From positions 124,001-188,000 of the forward strand of contig CANNGN010000001.1 of NCBI GenBank assembly GCA_947504195.1: a DNA stretch of 64,000 nt, in the 5' to 3' direction. The number at the start of each line of letters is the position of its first letter. Position 1 is the stretch's first letter. A program made the translations under genes and the position numbers. The notes under the pieces are model-generated. The model saw nothing but the letters and a program-made list of their open reading frames with translations, had not been told where the DNA came from and searched no databases. Positions 47,213 to 56,271 of this stretch are shown in pieces. The stretch comes from an uncultured Vibrio sp. (lineage in GTDB: Bacteria; Pseudomonadota; Gammaproteobacteria; Enterobacterales; Vibrionaceae).

Positions 47213-48687
47213 TGAGAGTGTCACTTTATCAACGAATGACTCTTGCTTTAGTGCTATTGTTTATCGCTATCACATGTTTGGTTTTTTGGTGGTCTGCTAC
47301 GTTAGAAAAACACTCTCACCATGAAGCTGAACAACGGCTCCACCTAGAGCTTGCAGAACATCTTGGGCATGATAATCCTCTATTAAAAGAGGGGGTCTAT
47401 GATAAAAATGCATTAAAGAACCTGTTTCATAGTCTAATGATTCTAGGGCCTAGTTTTGAATTTTATTTTATTTCTCCAAGTGGGCAGCTAGTGAGCTATT
47501 CAGCAGAAAAGAGTGCGATAAAACGTCAGCATATCGATGTTGCTCCTCTAGTTGACTTTATTAACCGCAAAAAGCCATTGCCAATTTATGGTGATGATCC
47601 TCGTGATCACAATCAACAAAAAATATTCTCTACAGCACCCATTTATAACGGAGAAAACCTACAAGGATATCTATATGTCATTATCGGTGGTCAAGCTTAT
47701 GACTCCGCTTTTGCTGATGTAGAGCCTGACTTACTTCGCTCGCAATCTTTAATTTTTATCTTAGGTATCGTGGTTTCATTCTTTTTAGTCTCGATTATCT
47801 TATTACGTATTTTAACCCACCCTTTAAAGCAATTAACGAATAATATTAGTGCTTTTAAGAAAGCAGGTTTTGAGAAAAATAAAGTGGAATTGCAACAATG
47901 GCCAGCGGCAAAGCATAACGAGATTCATGAATTAGGTGAGGCTTTTAATGAAATGGCTGAGCAAATCAATTACCAATTTGTCCAGTTACAATCTATTGAT
48001 AAAACAAGAAGGGAGATGCTAGCCGATCTTTCCCATGATTTACGAACGCCATTAGCGGCTTTGCAAGGTTATTTAGAAACCATTCAATTACGGGGTGATT
48101 CGTTAGAGAAAGAACAACATCAGCGCTTTATTGAAATTGCTTTCAAAAATGCCAATCAACTTAAAAAATTAGTGGATCAAATTTTTGAATTAGCCCATTT
48201 AGATGGGGGACAAGTAACATTACAGTTAGAAAGCTTCCCATTAGCTGAATTATTACATGATATTGTGGCTAAGTTTCAGCATCGTTTACAGGATAAACAA
48301 TTGAAGTTGAGTATTACACCTGAGCAGTGTAATTGTATGGTGTATACAGATATTGGTAAATTAGAGCGCGTGTTGAGCAACTTGATTGATAATGCAATTC
48401 GTCATAGCCATCAAGGCGGTTGTATTAATATCGAAGTCAATGAAGATGAAAGTAATAAGTTACACGTAGCGGTGATTGATAATGGTACAGGGATTCATGA
48501 GCATGAATTAGCTTATATCTTTGATGCCCGCTATCGAGCGAGTAATGCTCTATCTGATAAAAAAGAACACGGTGGGTTGGGTTTAGCGATCACTCAAAAA
48601 TTATTACATCTCTTACATTCTGAAATTAATGTAGAGAGTCAAATTGGAAAAGGTACCTCTTTTCATTTTTATTTGAACAGAAGTTAA
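47212..48687 (+). CDS. Sensor histidine kinase
   Basis: A 491-residue membrane kinase. TM1 lies near residues 9-28, followed by a periplasmic sensor region of ~150 residues (Cache-like sPISP fold possible), TM2 near 180-203, a HAMP linker (LTHPLKQLTNNISAFK), the phosphoacceptor His275 in LADLSHDLRTPLAAL and an ATPase domain with NLIDNAIRHS (N box), VIDNGTGIHE (G1) and GGLGLAITQKLL (G2). It is the partner of the preceding response regulator (TAATG overlap). The periplasmic domain could monitor the spondin proteins or an envelope signal. Confidence 0.93.
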   Translation: MRVSLYQRMTLALVLLFIAITCLVFWWSATLEKHSHHEAEQRLHLELAEHLGHDNPLLKEGVYDKNALKNLFHSLMILGPSFEFYFISPSGQLVSYSAEKSAIKRQHIDVAPLVDFINRKKPLPIYGDDPRDHNQQKIFSTAPIYNGENLQGYLYVIIGGQAYDSAFADVEPDLLRSQSLIFILGIVVSFFLVSIILLRILTHPLKQLTNNISAFKKAGFEKNKVELQQWPAAKHNEIHELGEAFNEMAEQINYQFVQLQSIDKTRREMLADLSHDLRTPLAALQGYLETIQLRGDSLEKEQHQRFIEIAFKNANQLKKLVDQIFELAHLDGGQVTLQLESFPLAELLHDIVAKFQHRLQDKQLKLSITPEQCNCMVYTDIGKLERVLSNLIDNAIRHSHQGGCINIEVNEDESNKLHVAVIDNGTGIHEHELAYIFDARYRASNALSDKKEHGGLGLAITQKLLHLLHSEINVESQIGKGTSFHFYLNRS

Positions 48688-48707
48688 TTCTCTTATTTGT
48701 ATAAGTA

Positions 48708-48740
48708 TGGCCTTTCATTAGACTTAAGCTCGAAAGGCCA
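48708..48740. terminator. Hairpin between convergent kinase and kdgF genes
   Basis: TGGCCTTTC / GAAAGGCCA, a perfect 9-bp stem with a 15-nt loop, lies 20 bp after the kinase stop and just past the kdgF stop. The flanking AAAA on one side fits a weak bidirectional terminator. Confidence 0.55.
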
Positions 48741-48764
48741 AAATGGTCGGGATTTAATCGCTAC

Positions 48765-49097
48765 CTATAGAAAATCGTCACGACGTGGTGAGAATACATC
48801 AAGTAAGATACTGCCGTCTTCTAAAGCAACCGCACCGTGCTCAAATGTTTTAGCTGCAATATAGGCATCGCCTGCTTTTAATACTTTTTTCTCACCATTA
48901 ATTTCTGCTTCAAAACTTCCTGATACAACGTATCCAATTTGATCATGGATTTCGTGAGTGTGAGGTGCGCCAATCGCGCCTTTATCGAATTCTAGGTGAA
49001 CCGCCATTAAATCTTTGGTATGGCCAATGATCTTACGTTTGATTCCGCCGCCAAGAACTTCCCATTCGTTTTCATCTATCATAAAAAAAGGGGACAT
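48765..49097 (-). CDS. kdgF: KdgF-like cupin (unsaturated uronate linearising enzyme)
   Basis: A 110-residue small cupin closely resembling KdgF: WEVLGGGIKRKIIGHTKDLM at the N-terminus, metal-ligand HTHEIHDQIGYVVSG and closing LEDGSILLDVFSPRRDDFL. KdgF converts 4,5-unsaturated monouronates from pectin or alginate lyases into the linear keto form for the Entner-Doudoroff branch. It is cytoplasmic and needs a divalent metal. GGAGAAG precedes the ATG. A CRP-like site lies about 100 bp upstream, and the neighbouring porin and FadR-type regulator fit a uronate-uptake locus. Confidence 0.85.
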   Translation of the reverse strand: MSPFFMIDENEWEVLGGGIKRKIIGHTKDLMAVHLEFDKGAIGAPHTHEIHDQIGYVVSGSFEAEINGEKKVLKAGDAYIAAKTFEHGAVALEDGSILLDVFSPRRDDFL

Positions 49098-49190
49098 AGC
49101 TATCTTCTCCAGTGTTCAGTTTATTAATTATATACAATGACGTCGATTATACGCATTAAGTTATATTATAATACAAAAGTAACACATGAT

Positions 49191-49206
49191 TGTGATGCCG
49201 ATCAAG
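49191..49206 (-). promoter_or_regulatory. CRP-like site upstream of kdgF
   Basis: TGTGA-N6-TCAAG, one half-site matching the CRP consensus fully and the other partly, lies about 95-110 bp before the kdgF start. A role is inferred from the motif only. Confidence 0.4.
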
Positions 49207-49234
49207 AAGGGAATTATGATAGGAATAAAGGAAG

Positions 49235-49266
49235 AAAAAAAGCGTACCCAAAAGAGTTAGGTACGC
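49235..49266 (-). terminator. Intrinsic terminator of the porin gene
   Basis: GCGTACC / GGTACGC, a perfect 7-bp stem with an 11-nt loop. The A-run at 49235-49241 becomes a T-tract on the minus strand right after the hairpin, 50 bp beyond the porin stop. Confidence 0.9.
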
Positions 49267-49315
49267 CAAAATACTACGGAATTACTGTTCAAAAAAGAAC
49301 AATGGGTCTAGCTAA

Positions 49316-50302
49316 TTAGAAGTCGACAGACATACCAACAACGAAACCTAACTGGTCTTTGTCTTCGTCATAGACTTCTGCGTATGCATCTACGTTTTTA
49401 GTGAAGTTGTAGTTAGCGTTTACGTACGTCCAAGTAACGTCATCGTTAGCATCTTCGTCATAGTTAACTAAGCCAACACCAGCTGCTACTTTAATTTTTT
49501 TGCTTATCTTGTATTGTGCAGCAAGATCGATACCTGAAGCATCTTTATTATCATCATCTCTATCACCATAGACATATGATGCACCTAAATATAGGTCTTG
49601 AATACCAGTGTACTGGATCTGAGCACCGTACGAAGTTTGATCGTAAGCGTCATTACCGGTTCCACCATCATAATACTCTTGGAAAGAGTATACTGCGCCA
49701 ATAGTTACATCGTCTGAAACATTAAATTTAGCGAAGATGTCATAGCTAGTTTCATCGCTAGCATCGTCTTTATCAAATCCAGGATCAAAAGAAGAAGCAA
49801 CATAGAAACCATCACCTTTGTATTGCACTTCTAATACAGATTTTGAACCATCTGCGTCAGAATCATCAGGGTTACCAATGGAATCATTAGTTGTTTTTGC
49901 ATCTAGATCTTTAGCGATACCAAATCGATCGACAGAATAATCGAAGTCACCATATTGAACAGTTAAGCTATCTTTTTTTACGATAATGTAGTGATCTTTC
50001 AATAAGTCTTTAGCGCTGCTTTGTTCTGCACTCCAACCTGCAAATTCAAATGCGTAGTAGCCTGCAACCTCAACGCCATTTTCTAGTTTATAGCCTGCTT
50101 TAACTTCTAAATCGACGTTGTCGGTTTTTGGTTCAGTTTTATCGCCGTCATCAACATCACGAATTAATTCAAATGCAACTTCACCAGTAAGGTTAAGGTA
50201 CATTGCATCATCTTCATAAACTGTTTTTGCTTGAACGCCAGTTGCGAATACAGAAGCAATAGCAACTGACAGTGTTAGAGGAGAAAAAATTGTCTTTTTC
50301 AT
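49316..50302 (-). CDS. Gram-negative general-type porin
   Basis: A 328-residue outer-membrane protein with a signal peptide (MKKTIFSPLTLSVAIASVFA.., cleavage after about GVQA, residue 25). Beta strands alternate with acidic Asp-rich loops, the motif LTVQYGDFDYSVDRFG stands in the usual loop 3/strand 6 region, and the chain ends VVGMSVDF with terminal Phe. It should form trimeric channels. Next to kdgF it may admit oligouronides in this locus, although nothing in the sequence proves specificity. The start has AAGGTTAATTAAT upstream, and CRP-like sites lie about 200-275 bp upstream. Confidence 0.85.
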   Translation of the reverse strand: MKKTIFSPLTLSVAIASVFATGVQAKTVYEDDAMYLNLTGEVAFELIRDVDDGDKTEPKTDNVDLEVKAGYKLENGVEVAGYYAFEFAGWSAEQSSAKDLLKDHYIIVKKDSLTVQYGDFDYSVDRFGIAKDLDAKTTNDSIGNPDDSDADGSKSVLEVQYKGDGFYVASSFDPGFDKDDASDETSYDIFAKFNVSDDVTIGAVYSFQEYYDGGTGNDAYDQTSYGAQIQYTGIQDLYLGASYVYGDRDDDNKDASGIDLAAQYKISKKIKVAAGVGLVNYDEDANDDVTWTYVNANYNFTKNVDAYAEVYDEDKDQLGFVVGMSVDF

Positions 50303-50497
50303 ATTAATTAACCTTATTAAGTAACAACAAAAATATTGGATAAAAACTAATTTAAGAACATATTGTATTATTAAATTATCATATGCAGGCCAACCATAAC
50401 ACCATGGTATCGGGTGCGCAAATATCTTTTCTGCTAAATGTGATGTGAGTTAACTGATTGATATATAAGATTTAAATTATAATTTGCCCAATTTTAT

Positions 50498-50513
50498 TGT
50501 GATCATAATCAAA
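50498..50513. promoter_or_regulatory. CRP-like site (weaker)
   Basis: TGTGATCATAATCAAA has the left half-site TGTGA and a partial right half (TCAAA). It is about 196 bp upstream of the porin start. Confidence 0.4.
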
Positions 50514-50561
50514 TAAAATGACGAAATTGAAGATATTGGGATATTAATGAATTGTTATCAG

Positions 50562-50577
50562 TGTGATATTTGTCACG
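50562..50577. promoter_or_regulatory. CRP-like site (strong)
   Basis: TGTGATATTTGTCACG matches TGTGA-N6-TCACA at nine of ten core positions. It lies about 260-275 bp upstream of the porin start and suggests cAMP-CRP control of the porin or an unseen transcript. Confidence 0.6.
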
Positions 50578-51840
50578 CAATAGTATTAAATGATAATAAT
50601 TAACAAATACGTAGATTAATGATATTTATTTCAATTTAGTTAAAAGTATTTTGCGGATATGTGAATTAATGAAAAGGTGATATTGTTAGTGATATAGCAC
50701 CTTACTTCTTACAGTCGAAAAATTTATGACCCTAGCAGACAATTTGGAGTGTGGTGGGGAAAAAGTCTTAATGTTAGCTATTTCCATTGTTGATTCTCGA
50801 AGTGAATCAGTGATATTTAATACGAGCATTCTAATCGCTATTGTATGTTTTATGGTAACTTTTTGTTGCGGAAATAATAAGTGAGGTAATTAGGGGTTAT
50901 GAATGTTTGACGAAAATTACAGTATTTAAAGTTATTCTCAGGACTAAATATTAGAAGACATTATTGTAAAAAATTAACCCCAAATTATTAAGATTAATAA
51001 TCTTCTTAGTATCACCTTAATCTTTAGGGAAGGGCTAATGTAAAGGTAAGAGGTCGATTGGATTATACTAACGAGAGCTGAGTCATACTTAGAACGATGT
51101 ATTTTAAGTCTCATCTCTGTGGTTTTTATATTATTTATATGAAACTAAGAGCGTCTTTTATCCATTATTATGATATTAAATAGCTAATAAGTTTAGGTCA
51201 ATTACTCTATAAAATTGAAGATTTATCGTATTATTACTATCACATCGGAAACCTCATGTTTCTTACTATCTTATCAGGTTAATCAGAGTTTTCATTAGTG
51301 TATAAATTACTACTCTTATTGGTTCTACATAGGTCGAAAACTGTATAGTTGTTTGTTGTTTTTTATTTAACCATATGTTTTTAAAGTTATTTTATTTTTC
51401 ACGCCGAGCTTTTTGGTGAGGTTTTGCCTTAATCTTGGTCTTAGTTGTGTGTTGGGGCTATATCAGTAGATACAATTAACTCAATTGATTGCGCTCGTTC
51501 TGTTGTGAAGTGTGACTAATAGAAGGTTATTCATTCTTCACTCGTTGCCTCTAAGTTTAGAGCCTTATATAGACGTTTAGTGGAATATAAGATTATAAAA
51601 AATTCTATTATCAACAACGTTAGATCTAATATTATTTTGATATTTAAGTGAATATCTATGAATGAATTAATTTTTAATTAGCTTTGACTCAGATCATAGA
51701 GTTGTTTAATTAATTATACTTATCCTATCCTATCCTAGATAGGAATAGATTTTTCATATATAAAGCTTGGTCGATATTTCCTCTGATGCTATATTGAATT
51801 TATTGCTTCATTTCAACTTCATTTATTATTAAGGCGTATC

Positions 51841-52560
51841 ATGTCCAGTAAATTTTCCACGATTACAGAGTCGAAGCGTAGCTTACATGTTCAAGTCGCT
51901 CGTGAAATAGCACGCGGAATTCTATCTGGGCAGTTAGCTCAAGGAACTATTATTCCTGGAGAGATGGCTTTATGTGAGCAGTTTGGTGTGAGTAGAACGG
52001 CTCTGAGAGAAGCGGTAAAATTGCTTGCTTCGAAGGGATTGATAGAGTCGCGTCCTAAAATCGGTACTCGAGTGATGGAGCGTTCTAGCTGGAATTTCCT
52101 TGATTCACAGTTGATTGAATGGATGGATGGATTAATGGAGACCAAAGAATATTGTGAAAAGTTCTTAGGTCTTAGAAAAGCACTTGAGCCCGAAGCTTGC
52201 GCATTAGCAGCGATAAATGCGACGTCAGAACAACGGATCGAGTTATCTGAAACGTTTCAGAAGATGAGCGCATTGTCAGAATCTGAAGTGTTTAATCAAC
52301 AGGAGTGGATTGACGTTGATATTCATTTCCACAGTCTTATTTTTAAATCAACGGGAAACCTCTTTTATTTACCGTTCGGAAATGTGTTTAGTACCATGTT
52401 TGTTAACTTTATTGCGCACTCTTCTGCAGGAGGAGAGTTGTGTTTTGGTGAGCATCGCCGTATTTATGAAGCAATCATGGCGGGAAATGCAGATAAAGCA
52501 CGTGAAGCCTCTGCAAACCACCTTTCAACTGAAAATCATCGACTCCCTGTCATGCAATAA
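51841..52560 (+). CDS. FadR-subfamily GntR regulator
   Basis: A 239-residue transcription factor. An N-terminal winged helix-turn-helix (EIARGILSGQLAQGTIIPGE then SRTALREAVKLLASKGLIES) is followed by an all-helical FCD ligand domain (~90-230) with the metal/ligand residues in DVDIHFHSLIF and GEHRRIYEAI. FadR-type regulators typically sense hexuronates, lactate or dicarboxylates. Its position beside kdgF and the porin suggests control by a uronate or KDG-like metabolite. Target and effector are inferred. Confidence 0.88.
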   Translation: MSSKFSTITESKRSLHVQVAREIARGILSGQLAQGTIIPGEMALCEQFGVSRTALREAVKLLASKGLIESRPKIGTRVMERSSWNFLDSQLIEWMDGLMETKEYCEKFLGLRKALEPEACALAAINATSEQRIELSETFQKMSALSESEVFNQQEWIDVDIHFHSLIFKSTGNLFYLPFGNVFSTMFVNFIAHSSAGGELCFGEHRRIYEAIMAGNADKAREASANHLSTENHRLPVMQ

Positions 52561-52674
52561 AGAGTAGAAAAACAGCTGGTTTTAATTGTCGTGCGTTGGG
52601 AAAGCTTGCTTAACAATATGGCTTTGATTGATAATAGTGCTAAGTAAATTTGGTTAGCTTAGGAATTAAAAGTC

Positions 52675-53394
52675 ATGGCATGGACGACGTATTTTCATCC
52701 CTTACGCAAGCTACATAGAGCAAGACAAAAAGCGAGGAATAATGAAACGATTCCTGATTTTTTAAGCGCTAATATAAATTGGGATTGCCCTCATTTAGAT
52801 GAAGATGCTAAAGATCTTGAATATATCTGTTTGGATCTGGAGACCACCGGGCTAGACCCTAATCATGACACGATAGTGAGTATTGGCTGGGTTGTGATTA
52901 AAAACTATCATATTGACCTCTCTAGCAGTGTGCAAATGTTGGTGAAAGACAGTGCTAAGGTATCGAAAGAATCGATCGTTATTCATCATTTAACACCAGA
53001 AATGTTATCTAATGGCTATACACTTGATGATGCAATGGAAGCCTTTTTTACTCAAGCGCAAGGAAGAGTGATTGTTGCTCACGCGTGCTTTGTTGAGCAA
53101 GGGTTTCTCGATCGATATATTAATCATAAATTTGGGTTACCTTCTTTGCCTATGGTTTGGCTTGATACGTTAGGGCTTGAAAAAAGGCTGTGTCAAAGTA
53201 TTAATAAGGATTCAAATTTCGATCTTCGTTTATCTTCAATTCGAGAAAAATATGGACTTCCAGAATACAATGCTCATGGAGCTCTGATTGATTCCATATC
53301 CAGCGCTGAGCTATTGCTAGCTCAAATAAAACGAGTATTTGGTAATCGAAAACATTGCTTCGGTCGGTTATATAGAATCAGTCATGGCCACTAA
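52675..53394 (+). CDS. Second DEDDh 3'-5' exonuclease
   Basis: A 239-residue paralogue of the protein encoded at 1165-1881. The exonuclease signature is YICLDLETTGLDPNHDTIVS (ExoI), VIHHLTPEML and VIVAHACFVEQGFLD (ExoII region), and EYNAHGALIDSISSAELLLA with H-x(4)-D (ExoIII). The 45-residue N-terminal extension (MAWTTYFHPLRKLHRARQKA..) is basic. AGGA precedes the ATG. It is a single gene, not attached to a DUF294 gene as the other copy is. Confidence 0.82.
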   Translation: MAWTTYFHPLRKLHRARQKARNNETIPDFLSANINWDCPHLDEDAKDLEYICLDLETTGLDPNHDTIVSIGWVVIKNYHIDLSSSVQMLVKDSAKVSKESIVIHHLTPEMLSNGYTLDDAMEAFFTQAQGRVIVAHACFVEQGFLDRYINHKFGLPSLPMVWLDTLGLEKRLCQSINKDSNFDLRLSSIREKYGLPEYNAHGALIDSISSAELLLAQIKRVFGNRKHCFGRLYRISHGH

Positions 53395-53424
53395 CGAGAT
53401 ATACATAGTAACTTGTCTCTAGGT

Positions 53425-54354
53425 TCAAGTTAAATTACCTAGGGCAGGGTATTTTCTTTGATAACGTTTTTCCATACTTTCGTTGCCCAATAAACCACCT
53501 TGATGAATGTAAATCAAGGTGTGACCTGAATGCTGCTCCAGCCATGGCGTTAGTGCTTGCCACATTAACGGGTCATAAAGTAAATCAAATTCCACTTCAG
53601 TTTCGTGTTTTAATTGCTCCCAAATTAGATAATCCTCAAGATACAGCTTACCAAAATGATGCTTCGGTTTGCCTGATAAAAGGGTCGGATAGTGTCCACC
53701 TTTTAATTCTCTAAATTGGTCTATTAGGTAATCGTTACCTCCGACACAGGCACAGGTGAGTACGTCGATATGATGAGGTTTTAAATACTGTTGCAAAAAG
53801 AGCGCTGTTGTACCTGTGCCTGAAGGTAGCGCAATCACAGGGTTTTTAATCGAGTTTTGAGTAATCCAATCTACAAGCTCTTTGCCCAACACCTCGACGC
53901 CCATTTTAGCCATGTGTGAACGACCACCTTCAGGGATACAAAGTTTGTTTTTGTCTTGAGAAAAATTATGTTCGATATATTCACTCGGGTGTTGCCGATT
54001 TGGGTTTAGGCTAGAATCGGAGAGATCAATAATCTTGGCGCCAAGTTTCAACGCAGCTGCATAGTTTCCAATCGGTGTTTGCTGCAACCACAATGGAATT
54101 CGGCTAACATAAAACTTTAGAGAAACGTGTTTGATATGGGCAAGCGCTGCCAATGAAAAGAAGGAATTCGCCTGGGGTGAACCGTAACCAATAATGCAAT
54201 CTACTTGGCTAAAATCATAGGTAAGTAATTCACTGAACTTTCGGGCTTTATTTCCTGAAAATAGAGGATGAAGTAAATCATCTCGCTTGAGATAAAATTC
54301 TCTACCTTCAAATGAATGCTTAGTTACTGGGCTTTGGCTTAATTTAAGTGACAT
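53425..54354 (-). CDS. PLP-dependent deaminase/D-cysteine desulfhydrase-like protein
   Basis: A 309-residue fold-type II PLP enzyme of the ACC deaminase / D-cysteine desulfhydrase family. The Schiff-base Lys is in LKRDDLLHPLFSGNKARKF (N-terminal ~40), the phosphate loop is IALPSGTGTTALF near residue 175, and IPEGGRSHMAKMG precedes it. Known members degrade D-cysteine, ACC or related amino acids, and the substrate here is not assignable. It is shorter than E. coli DcyD (328). A minus-strand hairpin-terminator lies about 70 bp upstream of its start. Confidence 0.82.
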   Translation of the reverse strand: MSLKLSQSPVTKHSFEGREFYLKRDDLLHPLFSGNKARKFSELLTYDFSQVDCIIGYGSPQANSFFSLAALAHIKHVSLKFYVSRIPLWLQQTPIGNYAAALKLGAKIIDLSDSSLNPNRQHPSEYIEHNFSQDKNKLCIPEGGRSHMAKMGVEVLGKELVDWITQNSIKNPVIALPSGTGTTALFLQQYLKPHHIDVLTCACVGGNDYLIDQFRELKGGHYPTLLSGKPKHHFGKLYLEDYLIWEQLKHETEVEFDLLYDPLMWQALTPWLEQHSGHTLIYIHQGGLLGNESMEKRYQRKYPALGNLT

Positions 54355-54416
54355 TCACAATGGATTACGTCATGGAGTGTATTTTAATGCTACTGGCAAA
54401 TTAGCGAGATTTAAAC

Positions 54417-54445
54417 AAAAAAATACCGAGGAAAATGTTCCTCGG
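54417..54445 (-). terminator. Lone minus-strand terminator upstream of the desulfhydrase-like gene
   Basis: CCGAGGAA / TTCCTCGG, a perfect 8-bp stem with a 4-nt loop, is followed on the minus strand by TATTTTTTTG. No assigned gene on the minus strand lies upstream of it, so it must end a leader, an sRNA or a very short ORF within 54446-54736. Confidence 0.75.
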
Positions 54446-54552
54446 CAGAATATAAGGTTAACAAGAAAAAGCAGCGTATACAGGGATTCAGTTATCAATC
54501 TTGCGAACATCTGACGACATCATTTCTGTTACAGAGATATAGACTGTGCTAT

Positions 54553-54630
54553 TTACAAACAGTTCCAATCTTTTTGTATTTTTTCGCATATTTGCTCAAG
54601 TAATTTCGCGAAAACGAAAATGAATGGCAT
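54553..54630 (-). CDS. Possible 25-residue peptide/leader ORF
   Basis: A short reading frame of 25 residues beginning MPFIFVFAKLLEQICEKI sits on the minus strand directly upstream of the lone terminator. Its N-half is hydrophobic and the rest charged, as in some small membrane peptides or leader peptides. The RBS (GGAT) is weak. The remaining part of the 382-bp interval 54355-54736 shows no other feature. Real expression is unproven. Confidence 0.25.
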   Translation of the reverse strand: MPFIFVFAKLLEQICEKIQKDWNCL

Positions 54631-54736
54631 TCTAGAGATCCAACCACTCACAATTTTACGAAGATATTTAAGAAATAAGGTGAGATTTGCTAGGGAAACT
54701 TTTATTCTAGCTAAGATTTTTTAAAGGAAGTTGAAT

Positions 54737-55939
54737 ATGATAATCAAACCTAAAATTCGTGGTTTTATTTGTACAACGACTCATCCAGTTGGTTGTGACG
54801 CGAATGTAAAAGAACAAATTGAATATACTAAAGCTCAAGGCGAGATTAAAAACCCACCGAAACGTGTTTTAGTTGTCGGCTCTTCTAGCGGTTACGGTTT
54901 ATCGTCACGAATCGCAGCAGCATTTGGTGGCGGCGCAGCCACTATTGGCGTTTTCTTTGAAAAAGCGGCAACGGAGAAAAAACCGGGCACTGCTGGGTTC
55001 TACAATACGGCAGCTTTTGATAAATACGCTAAAGCAGAAGGATTGTATTCTAAGAGCATCAATGGTGATGCATTTTCCAATGAAGCGAAACAGAAAGCTA
55101 TTGAGTTGATTAAAGAAGATCTTGGTCAAATTGATATGGTTGTTTACTCGTTAGCTTCACCAGTGCGCAAAATGCCTGAAAGCGGAGAAGTCATCCGTTC
55201 GTCATTGAAGCCTATTGGAGAAACCTATACTGCAACTGCAGTGGATACTAATAAAGATGAAATCATCACGGCAAGTGTAGAACCAGCGACAGAGCAAGAA
55301 ATCGCTGACACTATCACCGTTATGGGTGGCGAAGATTGGGAGCTTTGGATTAACGCTCTTGACGAAGCAGGTGTACTTGCTGACGGTTGTAAAACAGTCG
55401 CTTATAGCTATATTGGCACAGAGTTAACTTGGCCAATTTATTGGGATGGTGCTCTAGGGCGCGCTAAAATGGATCTCGATAGAGCCGCAGCCGAATTAAA
55501 TGATAAATTATCTGACAAAGGTGGTTCAGCGAATGTTGCTGTATTGAAGTCAGTGGTGACTCAAGCAAGTTCTGCAATTCCGGTAATGCCGCTATATATT
55601 GCAATGGTATTTAAGAAAATGCGTGAAGAGAGCGTCCATGAAGGGTGTATGGAGCAAATTTACCGCATGTTTAGTCAGCGCTTGTATAAAGCGGATGGTA
55701 CCAGTCCTGAGGTTGATGACAAAAATCGTTTACGCTTAGACGATTGGGAATTGCGCGATGATATTCAACAACATTGCCAAGATTTATGGCCTCAAGTGAC
55801 GACTGAAAATCTTAAGTCGTTGACGGACTATGAAGCGTATAAAGAGGAATTTCTAAAATTATTCGGCTTTGGCGTTGAAGGTGTGGATTACGACGCAGAT
55901 GTTGATATCGCGGCAAAATTTGACGTTATAGATTTATAG
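54737..55939 (+). CDS. fabV: Enoyl-[acyl-carrier-protein] reductase FabV
   Basis: A 400-residue short-chain-dehydrogenase-type enzyme that makes the last reduction in fatty acid elongation with NADH. It starts [20 protein letters not shown], has the cofactor loop [19 protein letters not shown] near residue 45, and the FabV active-site spacing Tyr-(x8)-Lys in [11 protein letters not shown] near residue 235. FabV is the triclosan-insensitive enoyl reductase first described in Vibrio. The ATG at 54737 has AAGGAAG six bases upstream and is preferred over the in-frame TTG two codons earlier. A strong terminator follows. Confidence 0.97.
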   Translation: MIIKPKIRGFICTTTHPVGCDANVKEQIEYTKAQGEIKNPPKRVLVVGSSSGYGLSSRIAAAFGGGAATIGVFFEKAATEKKPGTAGFYNTAAFDKYAKAEGLYSKSINGDAFSNEAKQKAIELIKEDLGQIDMVVYSLASPVRKMPESGEVIRSSLKPIGETYTATAVDTNKDEIITASVEPATEQEIADTITVMGGEDWELWINALDEAGVLADGCKTVAYSYIGTELTWPIYWDGALGRAKMDLDRAAAELNDKLSDKGGSANVAVLKSVVTQASSAIPVMPLYIAMVFKKMREESVHEGCMEQIYRMFSQRLYKADGTSPEVDDKNRLRLDDWELRDDIQQHCQDLWPQVTTENLKSLTDYEAYKEEFLKLFGFGVEGVDYDADVDIAAKFDVIDL

Positions 55940-55958
55940 TCAGAAATTCTTGTAAGTT

Positions 55959-55991
55959 AAAAAATGCGCTCAATTTTGAGCGCATTTTTTT
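55959..55991. terminator. Bidirectional intrinsic terminator
   Basis: AAAAAATGCGCTCAA / TTGAGCGCATTTTTT, a 15-bp perfect stem with a 2-nt loop flanked by A and T runs, lies between the convergent fabV and grxA genes. Confidence 0.95.
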
Positions 55992-56007
55992 GGTTTTTAT
56001 TCACTGA

Positions 56008-56271
56008 TTAGTCGAATAGACCTAAATTTTCTTTAGCGTAGGCTTCAAACTCAGTACAGCCTCCAACATGGTCTTGATCAACAAAGATTTGTGGCACGGT
56101 ATTCACAGGTTTGCCAACGGTTTTTTCTAGGTCAGCTTTACTAATACCTTCAGCCTGAATATCAACGTAGCGATAGTTAAAATCATCACGTTTTTCCTTT
56201 AGTGTTTCCGCGTGGTCTTTTGCACGAACACAGTATGGACAACCAGGGCGACCAAAAATCACTACAAACAT
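56008..56271 (-). CDS. grxA: Glutaredoxin 1 (GrxA family)
   Basis: An 87-residue dithiol glutaredoxin, close in length to E. coli GrxA (85). The active site is GRPGCPYCVRAKD (C11 and C14), the TVP motif lies in VNTVPQIFVDQDHVGGC, and glutathione-binding residues follow. It reduces ribonucleotide reductase and mixed disulfides with glutathione in the cytoplasm. AAGGAGAGAGAT precedes the ATG. Confidence 0.94.
   Translation of the reverse strand: MFVVIFGRPGCPYCVRAKDHAETLKEKRDDFNYRYVDIQAEGISKADLEKTVGKPVNTVPQIFVDQDHVGGCTEFEAYAKENLGLFD

Larger units (their letters stand above)
50303..51840. other. 1.5-kb AT-rich region without visible gene
   Basis: No credible coding sequence on either strand. 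It is very AT-rich with many stops. It holds two CRP-like sites (listed), a palindrome ACCATGGT at 50401-50408 upstream of the porin, and near 51721-51743 three TATCC tandem copies with the inverted repeat CCTATC-CTA-GATAGG. The length is exceptional for this window, so gene loss or a large regulatory leader is possible. Confidence 0.5.

Noticed and set aside
49137..49319. 60-residue plus-strand frame between kdgF and the porin
   Set aside because: It runs through the porin terminator hairpin and its T-tract and lacks any recognisable domain; it is a chance frame.
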